In this document: positions 6,646-14,534 of the stretch, in pieces
How positions within the stretch are numbered: the stretch's first letter is position 1
Layout of the letters: each line of letters opens with the position of its first letter
From: Planctomycetaceae bacterium
Lineage (GTDB): Bacteria > Planctomycetota > Planctomycetia > Pirellulales > Thermoguttaceae
Direction of reading: 5' to 3'
Assembly (NCBI GenBank): GCA_031254675.1
Contig: JAIRTV010000100.1
Span: 1-29,973, forward strand
Length of the DNA stretch: 29,973 nucleotides
The notes under the pieces: generated by a model
The model's input: only the letters and a program-made list of their open reading frames with translations
Databases searched by the model: none
Told to the model about the DNA's origin: nothing
Made by a program: the position numbers and the translations under genes

Positions 6646-8241
6646 ATGTTACTCAAAAACTCAATGATTTTACCAATGATTTTAGGGATGTTTATTGTAT
6701 TTGTTTTGTCGATCACCATGGTTATTGCAACAGAACCGTTGCCAATCAATGAGCAGAATGCCTTAATCAAAAGGCTTTTGCCCAAACCGAAATCCATTCA
6801 ACTGACAAACGGTTCCGAAGTGATTCTCGATAAAACGTTAACGCTTCAGATTGAACTTGCCTCCAAAAACAACACTGAAACCAACGCTGAAGATAACGCC
6901 GAAGATAATAATGTCAAAAATTCTGCGGCGGTCATTTTCAAACAGTATTTCGGAACGGAGCCAATTATTAGCGTTTCGAAAAAAGATAATGTTCCGAAAG
7001 AAAAAGAAGCGTACCGAATTCGTGCAACTGGAAAAACGTTGACTCTTTCTGCTGTTGATTTTACTGGAATTCGTTATGCGTTTTCGACAATCCGGCAGTT
7101 GGCGGAAACGAATCATGATGGTGAACGTGTTACGGCTTATTGGTTACCGGAATTGGCAATTGAGGATGCGCCGGCAATGGCGTTTCGGGGTTTACATCTC
7201 TGTTGGTTTCCTGAAACACGTTTTGCTCGAATCGAACAAGCGTTACGTTTAGCTGCTTACTATAAGTTTAATTATGTGGTGATTGAATTTTGGGGAACAT
7301 TTCCTTTTGCCCAACATTCTGAATTTGGTTGGCAGGAATTTAAGGCTCAACCGGAAAATATTAAGCGACTTGTTCATCTCAGCAAGGAACTCGGCGTAAC
7401 GATTATTCCTCAATTCAATATTTTTGGTCACGCATCAGGGGCACGCGATGGAACGTTGAAACATTCCATACTCGATTTTTGTCCCGAATTTCAACCGTTG
7501 TTTGAACCGGATGGTTGGGTTTGGTGTTTGAGCAATCCGGCAACACGTCAAGTTCTTACTGATCTTGTACTTGAAATGTACGAAATGTTTGATAAACCGC
7601 CTTATTTTCATATTGGTTGTGACGAAGCAGACCCGCCGGAATCGCGCCGTTCACTTCGTGCTGATTACCGAACATTGTTTAAAGATCATTTATTGTATTT
7701 CCACAAACTTTTTTCGGAACGAAATTGCCGTGTGATGATGTGGCATGATATGCTTGTTTCAAGAAGTGATGCTCGTTGGAAAGGATATGCCGCTTTTGGG
7801 AATCAAGACACTGCTGGTCTTGCCGAAGAGTTGCCGAAGGATATCGTGATTTGCGATTGGCAATATGGTTCCGGTAAAGAAAAAGAAGAAACATGGGAGA
7901 CAATGAGGTATTTCAAAAAACTTGGTTTTACCGTTTTGGCATGTCCTTGGGAAAATGCAAAAGGAATGAGATCAATCGGAAAAACTGTTACAGATGCTCA
8001 ATTAGACGGGATGCTTTGTACAACATGGCATCATTTGAATAAAGCAACAATGCACGTTATTTTTTCAGTGGGCGGTCAAGTAACATGGTGTACTTCACCG
8101 GACTATCCGGGAGTTTGGAGAAGAGTTTTCGGTACACATTTACGTCAAATCGGTTGGGATATGCGGATTCGTGATTACCGCGACACCGGACACACCGACC
8201 TACAAGTTCCGCCGGAAACAATTCAGGATGTACCGCGTTAA
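6646..8241 (+). CDS. Secreted glycoside hydrolase family 20 (beta-N-acetylhexosaminidase-like)
   Basis: From ATG at 6646 the protein has 531 residues. A signal peptide covers about 1-29 (MLLKNSMILPMILGMFIVFV onward). Residues about 40-165 match the GH20b domain: LLPKPKSIQLTNGSEV near the start and YAFSTIRQLAE near the end. The TIM barrel follows with FRGLHLCWFPETRF and IIPQFNIFGHASGAR. The HIGCDEADP motif carries the Asp326-Glu327 pair that GH20 enzymes use for substrate-assisted hydrolysis of terminal N-acetylhexosamine. Length is near the family norm. Substrates could be chitin oligomers, host mucin or peptidoglycan sugars; true specificity is not visible. The small gene at 8291 follows after 49 bases and is likely co-transcribed. 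Confidence 0.85.
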   Translation: MLLKNSMILPMILGMFIVFVLSITMVIATEPLPINEQNALIKRLLPKPKSIQLTNGSEVILDKTLTLQIELASKNNTETNAEDNAEDNNVKNSAAVIFKQYFGTEPIISVSKKDNVPKEKEAYRIRATGKTLTLSAVDFTGIRYAFSTIRQLAETNHDGERVTAYWLPELAIEDAPAMAFRGLHLCWFPETRFARIEQALRLAAYYKFNYVVIEFWGTFPFAQHSEFGWQEFKAQPENIKRLVHLSKELGVTIIPQFNIFGHASGARDGTLKHSILDFCPEFQPLFEPDGWVWCLSNPATRQVLTDLVLEMYEMFDKPPYFHIGCDEADPPESRRSLRADYRTLFKDHLLYFHKLFSERNCRVMMWHDMLVSRSDARWKGYAAFGNQDTAGLAEELPKDIVICDWQYGSGKEKEETWETMRYFKKLGFTVLACPWENAKGMRSIGKTVTDAQLDGMLCTTWHHLNKATMHVIFSVGGQVTWCTSPDYPGVWRRVFGTHLRQIGWDMRIRDYRDTGHTDLQVPPETIQDVPR

Positions 8242-8290
8242 ATTATTTCATCAATTATTTTTACAATTGTTATATTTAGGAGAATTTTTT

Positions 8291-8923
8291 ATGCGAACAT
8301 TTTCATTGTTTATTGTCGTCACGTTATTTATTTCAACGTTGTCTGCTGCTGAGCTAAAAATTCTGAAACCCAATGATCGTGGGAAAGCGTTTGATATTGC
8401 CGCAACAGAATTTCAAAAATTTTATGAAAAATGTACAGGAATATCGTTGCAAATTACGACAGAACCTAATACTTCGAAGGAAGAGGTTCAATTGGCAATG
8501 CAGGAAACAATTCGGTTTTTTGAATTGTTCCGTGATCTTCTTTCACTTCACGAAGATTATTCTATGAACGCAACGCTCGAACGTTTGAAAACAATTAACG
8601 AAGTCAATCCGTGTTTCGAAAAAACATTGATTGCCAACGGAGCAAATGGTTATTGTTATTCGTACATTTATGAATTTTTCGACGGTTTTTATATTCCCGT
8701 TCTTCGTTCCTATTCCAAAACGCTTGACGAATTTCTTAATGCCGGAGAAAAGGAAAAAAACATTGATGTCAAATTACTGAACAACCAATACGCAAAACAT
8801 CATAGCGACATACTCCAACGTTCTCTCAAAGAATTAATCCCCCCTCCGCCAAATTCCAAACGTTATCAAAAAACGTTACTTTCTTTGGCGGAAATGGCGG
8901 AAACATTTTTAGAATGTGAATAA
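8291..8923 (+). CDS. Short secreted protein, N-terminus like alpha-glucuronidase-type/DUF4838 proteins
   Basis: Not assigned to a family with confidence. The 210-residue product has a signal peptide (MRTFSLFIVVTLFISTLSAA), then about 45 residues (ILKPNDRGKAFDIAATEFQK followed by FYEKCTGISLQI). These resemble the beta-alpha-beta opening domain that precedes hexosaminidase-like or DUF4838 barrels, which normally run to 600 or more residues. After residue about 65 the sequence becomes helical, with FFELFRDLLSLHEDYSMNAT and YSYIYEFFDGFYIP. The barrel is missing, so this may be an internal-deletion product of a larger enzyme that kept its frame. The start is set by AGGAG at 8278-8282 with 8-base spacing. 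It ends 55 bases before the next gene. Confidence 0.6.
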   Translation: MRTFSLFIVVTLFISTLSAAELKILKPNDRGKAFDIAATEFQKFYEKCTGISLQITTEPNTSKEEVQLAMQETIRFFELFRDLLSLHEDYSMNATLERLKTINEVNPCFEKTLIANGANGYCYSYIYEFFDGFYIPVLRSYSKTLDEFLNAGEKEKNIDVKLLNNQYAKHHSDILQRSLKELIPPPPNSKRYQKTLLSLAEMAETFLECE

Positions 8924-8978
8924 TTCCGCTAAATTTATCATAGAAATTGTTCTTTCACTTTTTACAAACAATAATATT

Positions 8979-10013
8979 ATGTCTGTTACAGAAACCGGTG
9001 TTAGTTATTACGGATTGAGTTATCCAGAACATGCGAAACGTGATTTTCAGGAAATGATCGAACATCATTGCAATGCGGTCATTCTTGCCTTGTCGGAGTT
9101 TGACATTGATTTTTGGTTTCCGAATATTGTTCGTGTTGCGGAAACGGCTAAGGAATTAGGGTTACGTGTTTATCTGGATACATGGGGAGTCGGAAAATGG
9201 TTCGGCGGCGAACCGCCTAGTCTTTTTCTGAACAATAATGTTGCGAACAGGCAAGTTTCAGCGTTTACCGATGAACCGTTGTCTGCCGCGTGTTTCAATA
9301 CGGAAGCGTTTCGACGTTATTATTTCGAAATTGTCGAAAAACTTGCAAAATATGTTACGGCAGCAGACGGATTCTTTTGGGATGAACCTCATTACGCCTT
9401 GCCCAAAAGTTACGCTTCGATTACCGGCGGCGCCGGAGATGACTGGAGTTGCCGTTGTCCGGTTTGCCGGAAACTTTTTGAATCAGAATACGGTTACGAA
9501 ATGCCAAAACAATTAACAATGGAAGTCAAACGTTTTCGGCATGATCATGCTCTTCATATTCTCGAAGAAGCAACACAACGAATCAAACAAATTCAGCCAA
9601 ACACGAAAATCATCTGCTGTGTTCACGCAACACTCGGAACTTATTACGTTACAGAAAACCGTGGTTACGACAATTGGGATAAAGTCGGTCGTTCTATTGC
9701 CTGTGATGTTTTCAGTACAACAATTCTTTCGTATCAACTTCCACGTTCTTTTTTCAAATCAATAACGCAACGCACTGTCGATATTGCAAAAAAGTACGGT
9801 AAAGGCTCACAACGTTGGCTTATGAATTATTATCAACAACCGGACAATGTTTCGGAAATTGAAGAGATATGCCGGTTGTATGCGTCCATGGGTGTTGAAA
9901 GTCTTTTTGCTTGGACTTATCGTGGTGGTGACGGTACCGTTCTTGCCGCTCCCAATGCTCTCGAAATGTGGGACGCACTCGGACGCGGTTACGAATCCGT
10001 ACTTCAACGCTAA
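8979..10013 (+). CDS. TIM-barrel, glycoside hydrolase-like protein of unknown specificity
   Basis: From ATG at 8979 (MSVTETGVSYYGLSY) the protein has 344 residues and no signal peptide, so it should be cytoplasmic. Alternating strands and helices read as a TIM barrel: CNAVILALSEFDIDFWFPN, then GLRVYLDTWGVGKWFGGEP. The segment ADGFFWDEPHYALP has an Asp-Glu pair at a position where barrel glycosidases carry catalytic acids. A Cys-X2-Cys lies in WSCRCPVCRKLF, a zinc-site-like detail also seen in some large barrel hydrolases. The C-terminus closes with SMGVESLFAWTYRGGDGTVL. The start at 8916 offered by the open frame has no family-like N-terminus. The SIS-domain gene begins 48 bases downstream, so a role in intracellular processing of a sugar or glycoside is inferred. 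The family was not named with certainty. Confidence 0.6.
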   Translation: MSVTETGVSYYGLSYPEHAKRDFQEMIEHHCNAVILALSEFDIDFWFPNIVRVAETAKELGLRVYLDTWGVGKWFGGEPPSLFLNNNVANRQVSAFTDEPLSAACFNTEAFRRYYFEIVEKLAKYVTAADGFFWDEPHYALPKSYASITGGAGDDWSCRCPVCRKLFESEYGYEMPKQLTMEVKRFRHDHALHILEEATQRIKQIQPNTKIICCVHATLGTYYVTENRGYDNWDKVGRSIACDVFSTTILSYQLPRSFFKSITQRTVDIAKKYGKGSQRWLMNYYQQPDNVSEIEEICRLYASMGVESLFAWTYRGGDGTVLAAPNALEMWDALGRGYESVLQR

Positions 10014-10061
10014 TAGTTGTTTCAAATAATCATTCATTAAACATTAACCAATTTATTTCCG

Positions 10062-10826
10062 ATGACTAATAATCAATCTTGTGATTTCGGTTATCTTGAT
10101 ACAACGCTGAAAATTTTGCGGCGTATCGAAAAAGAACAGCAACAAAACATTGAAAAGGCTGCGGCTCTCATGGTGGATGCGATTGCGGCGGATCGGCTGA
10201 TTCATGTTTACGGCGGCGGCGGTCATACAACACTGGTGATGGGTGAAATGTTTTTTCGTGCCGGCGGATTGGCAAACATCAATCCGATTATGGAAACAGG
10301 TCTTTCCGTGTTCAATCAAGCACTCAAATATCTTGAATTAGAACGTTGCGTTAATTACGGACGGAGTATCGTCAAATATTTTGATCTTCAAAAAGATGAT
10401 CTGCTCCTTATTTTTCACAACATCGGAATTAACGCAGCAACAATTGACGCTGCACAGGAAGCCAAAGATGCCGGAGTGAAAATCGTTGCAATTAGTTCGT
10501 CCTACTGGCAACAGGAGATGCCGCCGGAACATTTTATCCGACATCCAAGCGGTAAAAATCTGTTCGATTTCGCCGATATTTGTATCGACGATTATAATCG
10601 AGTTGGTGATTGTGTTGTTACTGTACCGGAATTTGAAACTCCGATTGCGCCGAATTCGAATCTTGTCGATTTTTATATTGCTCATCGGCTGGAAATCGAA
10701 ACGGTTAAACAATGTATTGAACGAAAAATTGAGCCTCCAGTGTGGCGAAGCGCCAACACGCCGAATGGTGATTCTTTCAACAAAAAATTCGTCGAAAAAT
10801 ATAAATCGCGAGTCAAAATGCTTTAA
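10062..10826 (+). CDS. SIS-domain sugar isomerase-like protein (UPF0309 type)
   Basis: The 254-residue protein has a SIS (sugar isomerase) fold: HVYGGGGHTTLVMGEMFFRA forms the first nucleotide/sugar-phosphate loop at about residue 47. DLLLIFHNIGINAATIDAA and AGVKIVAISSSYWQ form the second half. The tail WRSANTPNGDSFNKKFVEKY matches the conserved end of UPF0309 / sugar-isomerase-domain proteins, which are near 245 residues. These are thought to bind or isomerise sugar phosphates, often amino sugars; no reaction is proven for this branch. Neighbours are the barrel hydrolase upstream and two oxidoreductase-like genes downstream (17-base gap), suggesting a sugar catabolic operon. Confidence 0.8.
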   Translation: MTNNQSCDFGYLDTTLKILRRIEKEQQQNIEKAAALMVDAIAADRLIHVYGGGGHTTLVMGEMFFRAGGLANINPIMETGLSVFNQALKYLELERCVNYGRSIVKYFDLQKDDLLLIFHNIGINAATIDAAQEAKDAGVKIVAISSSYWQQEMPPEHFIRHPSGKNLFDFADICIDDYNRVGDCVVTVPEFETPIAPNSNLVDFYIAHRLEIETVKQCIERKIEPPVWRSANTPNGDSFNKKFVEKYKSRVKML

Positions 10827-10842
10827 TTTTAGGAACACTAAT

Positions 10843-11586
10843 ATGTACACTGACCAACATGAGTTACATGAGTTTTTTTGTAACTTAACAAAGAAATATG
10901 ATGTGACCGTCCCCCAAACGTGGCGGTTGAGTTTGCAGACCGGTTCGGAAACTAATTTTTGTACTGTTTGGGGAATGCGCGGTGTTGATCATGAATCGGA
11001 ATTTGTTCCGTTTTTCCCTTGGCGGTTTGAACGGCGTTTTTCCGAATTGAAACAAATTGTCGAAACAAAAACAATCGAAAATGTTGTTTTATGCCGGTTT
11101 TCCCATATTGCTGATGCATCAAGAATCAATTTACAAAGTATTTTGTATCGAGAATTTGATTTGCTCGAATGGATGACGAACCGGAAAATCGTTTCTTGTT
11201 TTTCCAGTATGTACGAAAATCGATTTGCCAATGTGTTGGTTAAACTTTCTGATGGTGCTGTTGCCAGTGTTGAAGCTGGAATAACGTTACCGTTTGGTCA
11301 GAAAACACTTGATCGACATGAACTTATTGCTCGACGCGGAGTGGCTTCCGACCGTGTTGTTGATACACAAATTCCGCAATATTCCGTTTATTTGTTTGAC
11401 AAAAAAGGCGTCCAAACTTACACCGATACCGACGCCGAACTTTTCGGATTGGAAACAGATGAAATTAATATTGTTCGGGCGGCGTTCGATTTAGCAAAAC
11501 AACCGGAGTCAATCGCATCATTTTTAGAACAAAATCAACATCTTGTTACATTGACCGAACAAACGTTATCTTCTAAACCTCAATAA
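10843..11586 (+). CDS. Protein resembling the C-terminal half of Gfo/Idh/MocA oxidoreductases
   Basis: The start is the ATG at 10843 behind AGGAAC; the longer open frame upstream overlaps the SIS gene and is discarded. The 247-residue product has no Rossmann GxGxxG motif. Its second half reads like the beta-sheet domain of Gfo/Idh/MocA enzymes: REFDLLEWMTNRKIVSCFSS, then FANVLVKLSDGAVASVEAGI, and near the end TDEINIVRAAFDLAKQ. The N-terminal part (SLQTGSETNFCTVWGMRGVD, then FVPFFPWRFERRF) is unfamiliar. It sits directly before a complete Gfo/Idh/MocA gene, so it may be a partner subunit or a cofactor-free relative. The tandem 15-bp repeat at its stop separates the two. Function unknown. Confidence 0.6.
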   Translation: MYTDQHELHEFFCNLTKKYDVTVPQTWRLSLQTGSETNFCTVWGMRGVDHESEFVPFFPWRFERRFSELKQIVETKTIENVVLCRFSHIADASRINLQSILYREFDLLEWMTNRKIVSCFSSMYENRFANVLVKLSDGAVASVEAGITLPFGQKTLDRHELIARRGVASDRVVDTQIPQYSVYLFDKKGVQTYTDTDAELFGLETDEINIVRAAFDLAKQPESIASFLEQNQHLVTLTEQTLSSKPQ

Positions 11587-11611
11587 TAATTACGTAAATA
11601 ATAATTACGTA
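11582..11611. repeat. Tandem 15-bp duplication at a gene end
   Basis: AATAATAATTACGTA occurs twice in direct succession (11582-11596 and 11597-11611), identical copies. The first copy contains the stop codon of the preceding gene. The second fills most of the gap before the next ATG at 11621, so it sets the spacing between the two genes. Confidence 0.85.
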
Positions 11612-11620
11612 CACAAAAAA

Positions 11621-12697
11621 ATGAGACCAATAAAAATTGCTATTCTTTCGTTGACACATGGACATACGCGAAAATATTATCAAACGCTTGAAAATTCACC
11701 GAAGTTGGATTGGGTTGCGGCGTGCGGTGAAAACAAGGACGTGATCAATCTTTTTAAGCAAAGTGTTTCCGGTGTTCCTTGTTACGACAATGAGGAAGAG
11801 ATGTTTCATCAACATCCCGATATTGAAGCGGTTGTTCTTGCTTCCGCCAATAGTGAACATAAACGACAAACCGAAATGTGTACCAAACGTGGTATTCATG
11901 TTTTGTCAATGAAAATTCCGACATTCGACCCGAATGAATATGATGATATGATCCGGTTGGTTGATCAATCCGGTATTGTGTTTCAAATTGAACTTGAAAT
12001 GCATTATAATCCGGTTGTTCATCGTATCAAAAATATGGTTGAAGCCGGTATGATTGGACAACTCTATGCTTTTCAAGCAACAAATATTACGCTTTCTCCG
12101 GTTTGGGCGTTTCCATGGCAGGGAGTTCCTGAATTGAGTTACGGAAAACGTGTTCCGATTACTTTTGGGGATTCTCGTTTTCGTGGTGGTGCGCTTTGTG
12201 ATCATCCTCATATTTTCGACATGCTCCGCTGGTTAACCAAAAGCGATTTCGATTTCGTTCACGCGGAAACCGGTCTAAATATTCGTACTGATATAGAAGT
12301 TGAAGACGTTATTCTTGTTACGGGAAAAATGAAAAACGGGACAACATTCTTACTTGATCCGTCGTGGTCGCGGCTTGAAGAACGTCTTGCCATTCCTGGT
12401 GCAGGATGGGAAATTTTTCCGAAACGTATGGAAGTCAACATGACATTGCACGGCGAAAAAGGAGTTCTGTCCGCGGATTGTTTCGGACCGAATGTTTATC
12501 ATAACGGCGCACCGAATGATCGATATACCGTACAATATACCTATTTCGACGAATGGATCGGCATGATTGATGAATTCGTGGATTGTATTCGTCACGGAAA
12601 ACAACCAAAAATCAATCTTCATTGGCATCGACAAAATATTGACGCAATGAACGCCTGTTACGAAAGCGTTGCAACAAACAAACCTGTTTTCGTTTAA
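11621..12697 (+). CDS. Gfo/Idh/MocA family NAD(P)-dependent oxidoreductase
   Basis: The 358-residue protein has the family's two-domain plan. An N-terminal Rossmann domain starts IKIAILSLTHGHTRKYYQTL, with a degenerate glycine loop (LTHGHT in place of GxGxxG). A strand IEAVVLASANSEHKRQ follows, then VLSMKIPT where family members usually have the EKP motif with the catalytic lysine. Here the lysine is kept. The C-terminal sheet domain includes FRGGALCDHPHIFDMLRWL, matching the conserved D-x-x-x-H-x-x-D helix near the active site. Family members oxidise or reduce sugars, inositols or sugar acids. The substrate is not readable; the operon with a SIS isomerase points to a sugar or amino sugar. 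The degenerate cofactor loop could mean an altered cofactor preference. Confidence 0.85.
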   Translation: MRPIKIAILSLTHGHTRKYYQTLENSPKLDWVAACGENKDVINLFKQSVSGVPCYDNEEEMFHQHPDIEAVVLASANSEHKRQTEMCTKRGIHVLSMKIPTFDPNEYDDMIRLVDQSGIVFQIELEMHYNPVVHRIKNMVEAGMIGQLYAFQATNITLSPVWAFPWQGVPELSYGKRVPITFGDSRFRGGALCDHPHIFDMLRWLTKSDFDFVHAETGLNIRTDIEVEDVILVTGKMKNGTTFLLDPSWSRLEERLAIPGAGWEIFPKRMEVNMTLHGEKGVLSADCFGPNVYHNGAPNDRYTVQYTYFDEWIGMIDEFVDCIRHGKQPKINLHWHRQNIDAMNACYESVATNKPVFV

Positions 12698-13135
12698 CCC
12701 GAAGTTCAAATAAAGCGATCTAAAAAACTTACGTCCTATTATTTTGTTGTAAAAAGTATAACGAAAAAACACAAATTACCGTCTGTGAATAGGGACAAGT
12801 CGGTTGTTGCTGATGTGATGGTGGGTAAAAAATCTCTGGCGAAACACCTCACCCACCTCTGGATAATTCACATGAGCAATAATAACCCGAAAAAAATATC
12901 TATTTCGCAATCAGTTTGTAAACGCCGGAAAAAAGTTTCCTTTCGTTGGTGAAAGATTCTCAGCAGGAACTATCGGGATGAATTTTGGGTAATTCAAAAC
13001 GGGAAATATGCCCAGACCTTTTCATTGACGCCGGAACAGATTACAATAGGTAATTATTTAATGTATGAATCGGTCAATGTTTGATGTCAATTGATTCCCA
13101 ACTCGTTTGTTGACGCATAGAACTGCAATAAAATT
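12698..13135. other. Intergenic region between oxidoreductase and LarA-type genes, possible gene remnant
   Basis: No intact gene is supported. One frame from ATG at 12872 to TGA at 13082 is open for 70 codons except for a single TGA at 12950. The second part reads DEFWVIQNGKYAQTFSLTPE. This could be a decayed small gene or chance, and it resembles no family that can be named with certainty. The remainder is AT-rich spacer and probably carries the promoter of the LarA-type gene. Confidence 0.35.
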
Positions 13136-14413
13136 ATGAATTATTCACTTGCTTATGGACATGGAACGCTTTCGGTGGATTTGCCGGAAAAAAATGTGGT
13201 CAAGGTACTCGGAATCCAACCCGCTACCGTGTTGCCTGACTCAATGGAAGAAGTTCGCCGGAAACTCAATCATCCCAATGCCGCCAAACCATTAGCGGAA
13301 ATTGCTGCCGGTAAAAAATCCGCGTGCATTGTTATTTGCGACATCACACGCCCCGTTCCCAACAAAATCATGTTGCCGCCCATTTTGGAAACACTGGAAC
13401 AAGCCGGAATTGCCGATTCGGAAATTCTTCTGCTTGTTGCAACGGGTTTGCATCGCGCCAGCACACCGGAAGAAAAACTCGAAATGCTCGGCGAAACAAT
13501 TGTTCATCGTTATCGTGTTGAAGACCACGATGCGCGTAACAAAAACGAACACGATTATCTTGGTGATTCAACTCATGGTGTTCCGATTTGGATTGATCGG
13601 CGTTATCTTGCGGCGGAGGTGAAAATTTTGACCGGTTTGATTGAACCGCATTTTATGGCAGGTTTTAGCGGTGGGCGTAAATCCATTTGTCCGGGTATTG
13701 CTGCTGCCGAAACGATTGGAATTTGGCACTCGCCCCAATTTCTCGAACATAAAAACGCTCGATTCGGTTGTATCGAAAATAATCCGGTTCACGCGGAACA
13801 ACTCGAAATCGCACAAAAATCCGGTTGTGATTTTATTGTCAATGTTGTCATCAATCATCATCGGCAAATTTTGGCGGTGGTTGCCGGAGACATGAACGAC
13901 GCTCATCTTGAGGGAGTTGATATTGCAAGAAAATATGTTACTGATACGGTTAAGAAACCGGTCGATGTTGTTATTACCAGTGCCGCCGGTTATCCGTTGG
14001 ACAAAACGTGGTATCAGGCGATCAAGGGAATTGTCGGCGCCATTGAAATTTTGAAACAAAACGGAACAATTATTTTAGTTGCCGCGTGCGACGAAGGAGT
14101 TGGGAGCAAAGCGTTTGAAGAAATCGCAACATGTTTTCCAAAAATCGAAACATTTATGGATGCGATTCTTGCCGACCAATTTTATGTTGCCGATCAATGG
14201 CAAATCGAAGAACTTGCTAAAGCATTGCGAAAAGGGAACGTTAAAATTGTTTCCGACGGTTTGCCGCCGGAAGTGTTTCGAAAGTATTATGTTACACCGT
14301 CGCCAAGTCTTGAGCAAGCGGTTGCCGACGCTTTTGCGGAATATGGTACGGAAATGACTATTGCCGTCATGCCCGACGGACCCTACGTTCTTGCAACAAT
14401 TAACAATAAATAA
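13136..14413 (+). CDS. larA: Nickel-pincer racemase/epimerase of the LarA family (DUF2088)
   Basis: The 425-residue length fits LarA. The N-terminal domain has the motif CDITRPVPN. His106 (ATGLHR), His172 and Lys182 (HFMAGFSGGRK) and His198 (GIWHSP) line up with the acid/base histidines, the cofactor-linked lysine and the nickel-binding histidine known from Lactobacillus LarA (His108, His174, Lys184, His200). The active site is therefore complete. The enzyme uses a nickel pincer nucleotide made by LarB, LarC and LarE, none of which is in this window. LarA homologues include lactate and malate racemases and gluconate 2-epimerases, so the name larA marks the family, not a proven substrate. Next to a Gfo/Idh oxidoreductase and a SIS protein, a sugar-acid epimerase is plausible. 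Lactate from the nearby microcompartment is another candidate. Confidence 0.8.
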   Translation: MNYSLAYGHGTLSVDLPEKNVVKVLGIQPATVLPDSMEEVRRKLNHPNAAKPLAEIAAGKKSACIVICDITRPVPNKIMLPPILETLEQAGIADSEILLLVATGLHRASTPEEKLEMLGETIVHRYRVEDHDARNKNEHDYLGDSTHGVPIWIDRRYLAAEVKILTGLIEPHFMAGFSGGRKSICPGIAAAETIGIWHSPQFLEHKNARFGCIENNPVHAEQLEIAQKSGCDFIVNVVINHHRQILAVVAGDMNDAHLEGVDIARKYVTDTVKKPVDVVITSAAGYPLDKTWYQAIKGIVGAIEILKQNGTIILVAACDEGVGSKAFEEIATCFPKIETFMDAILADQFYVADQWQIEELAKALRKGNVKIVSDGLPPEVFRKYYVTPSPSLEQAVADAFAEYGTEMTIAVMPDGPYVLATINNK

Positions 14414-14534
14414 CTTATCACGAATAGTAACACCAACAATTTGTTGTACATTATCTATTATTTACTATCAATTTACCATTGTAAACTATTTATTATAATT
14501 ATTATAAATCATTTACTACAAACTATTTACTGTT
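14414..14534. repeat. AT-rich spacer with TTATC-GAATAGTAA-type repeat
   Basis: The 121-bp spacer begins TTATCACGAATAGTAA, which differs at two positions from the motif TTATCGTGAATAGTAA implied by the hairpin at 28800-28876. It continues with several near-copies of ATTTACTA and CTATTTA. It appears to be a diverged member of the same repeat family. Confidence 0.4.

Noticed and set aside
10486..10842. In-frame extension of the half Gfo/Idh-like gene back to 10486
   Set aside because: It lies inside the SIS gene in another frame, and AGGAAC precedes ATG at 10843.
12950..12952. TGA as a selenocysteine codon in the small frame at 12872
   Set aside because: No SECIS-like hairpin was seen after it and the frame has no selenoprotein family resemblance; decay or chance is simpler.
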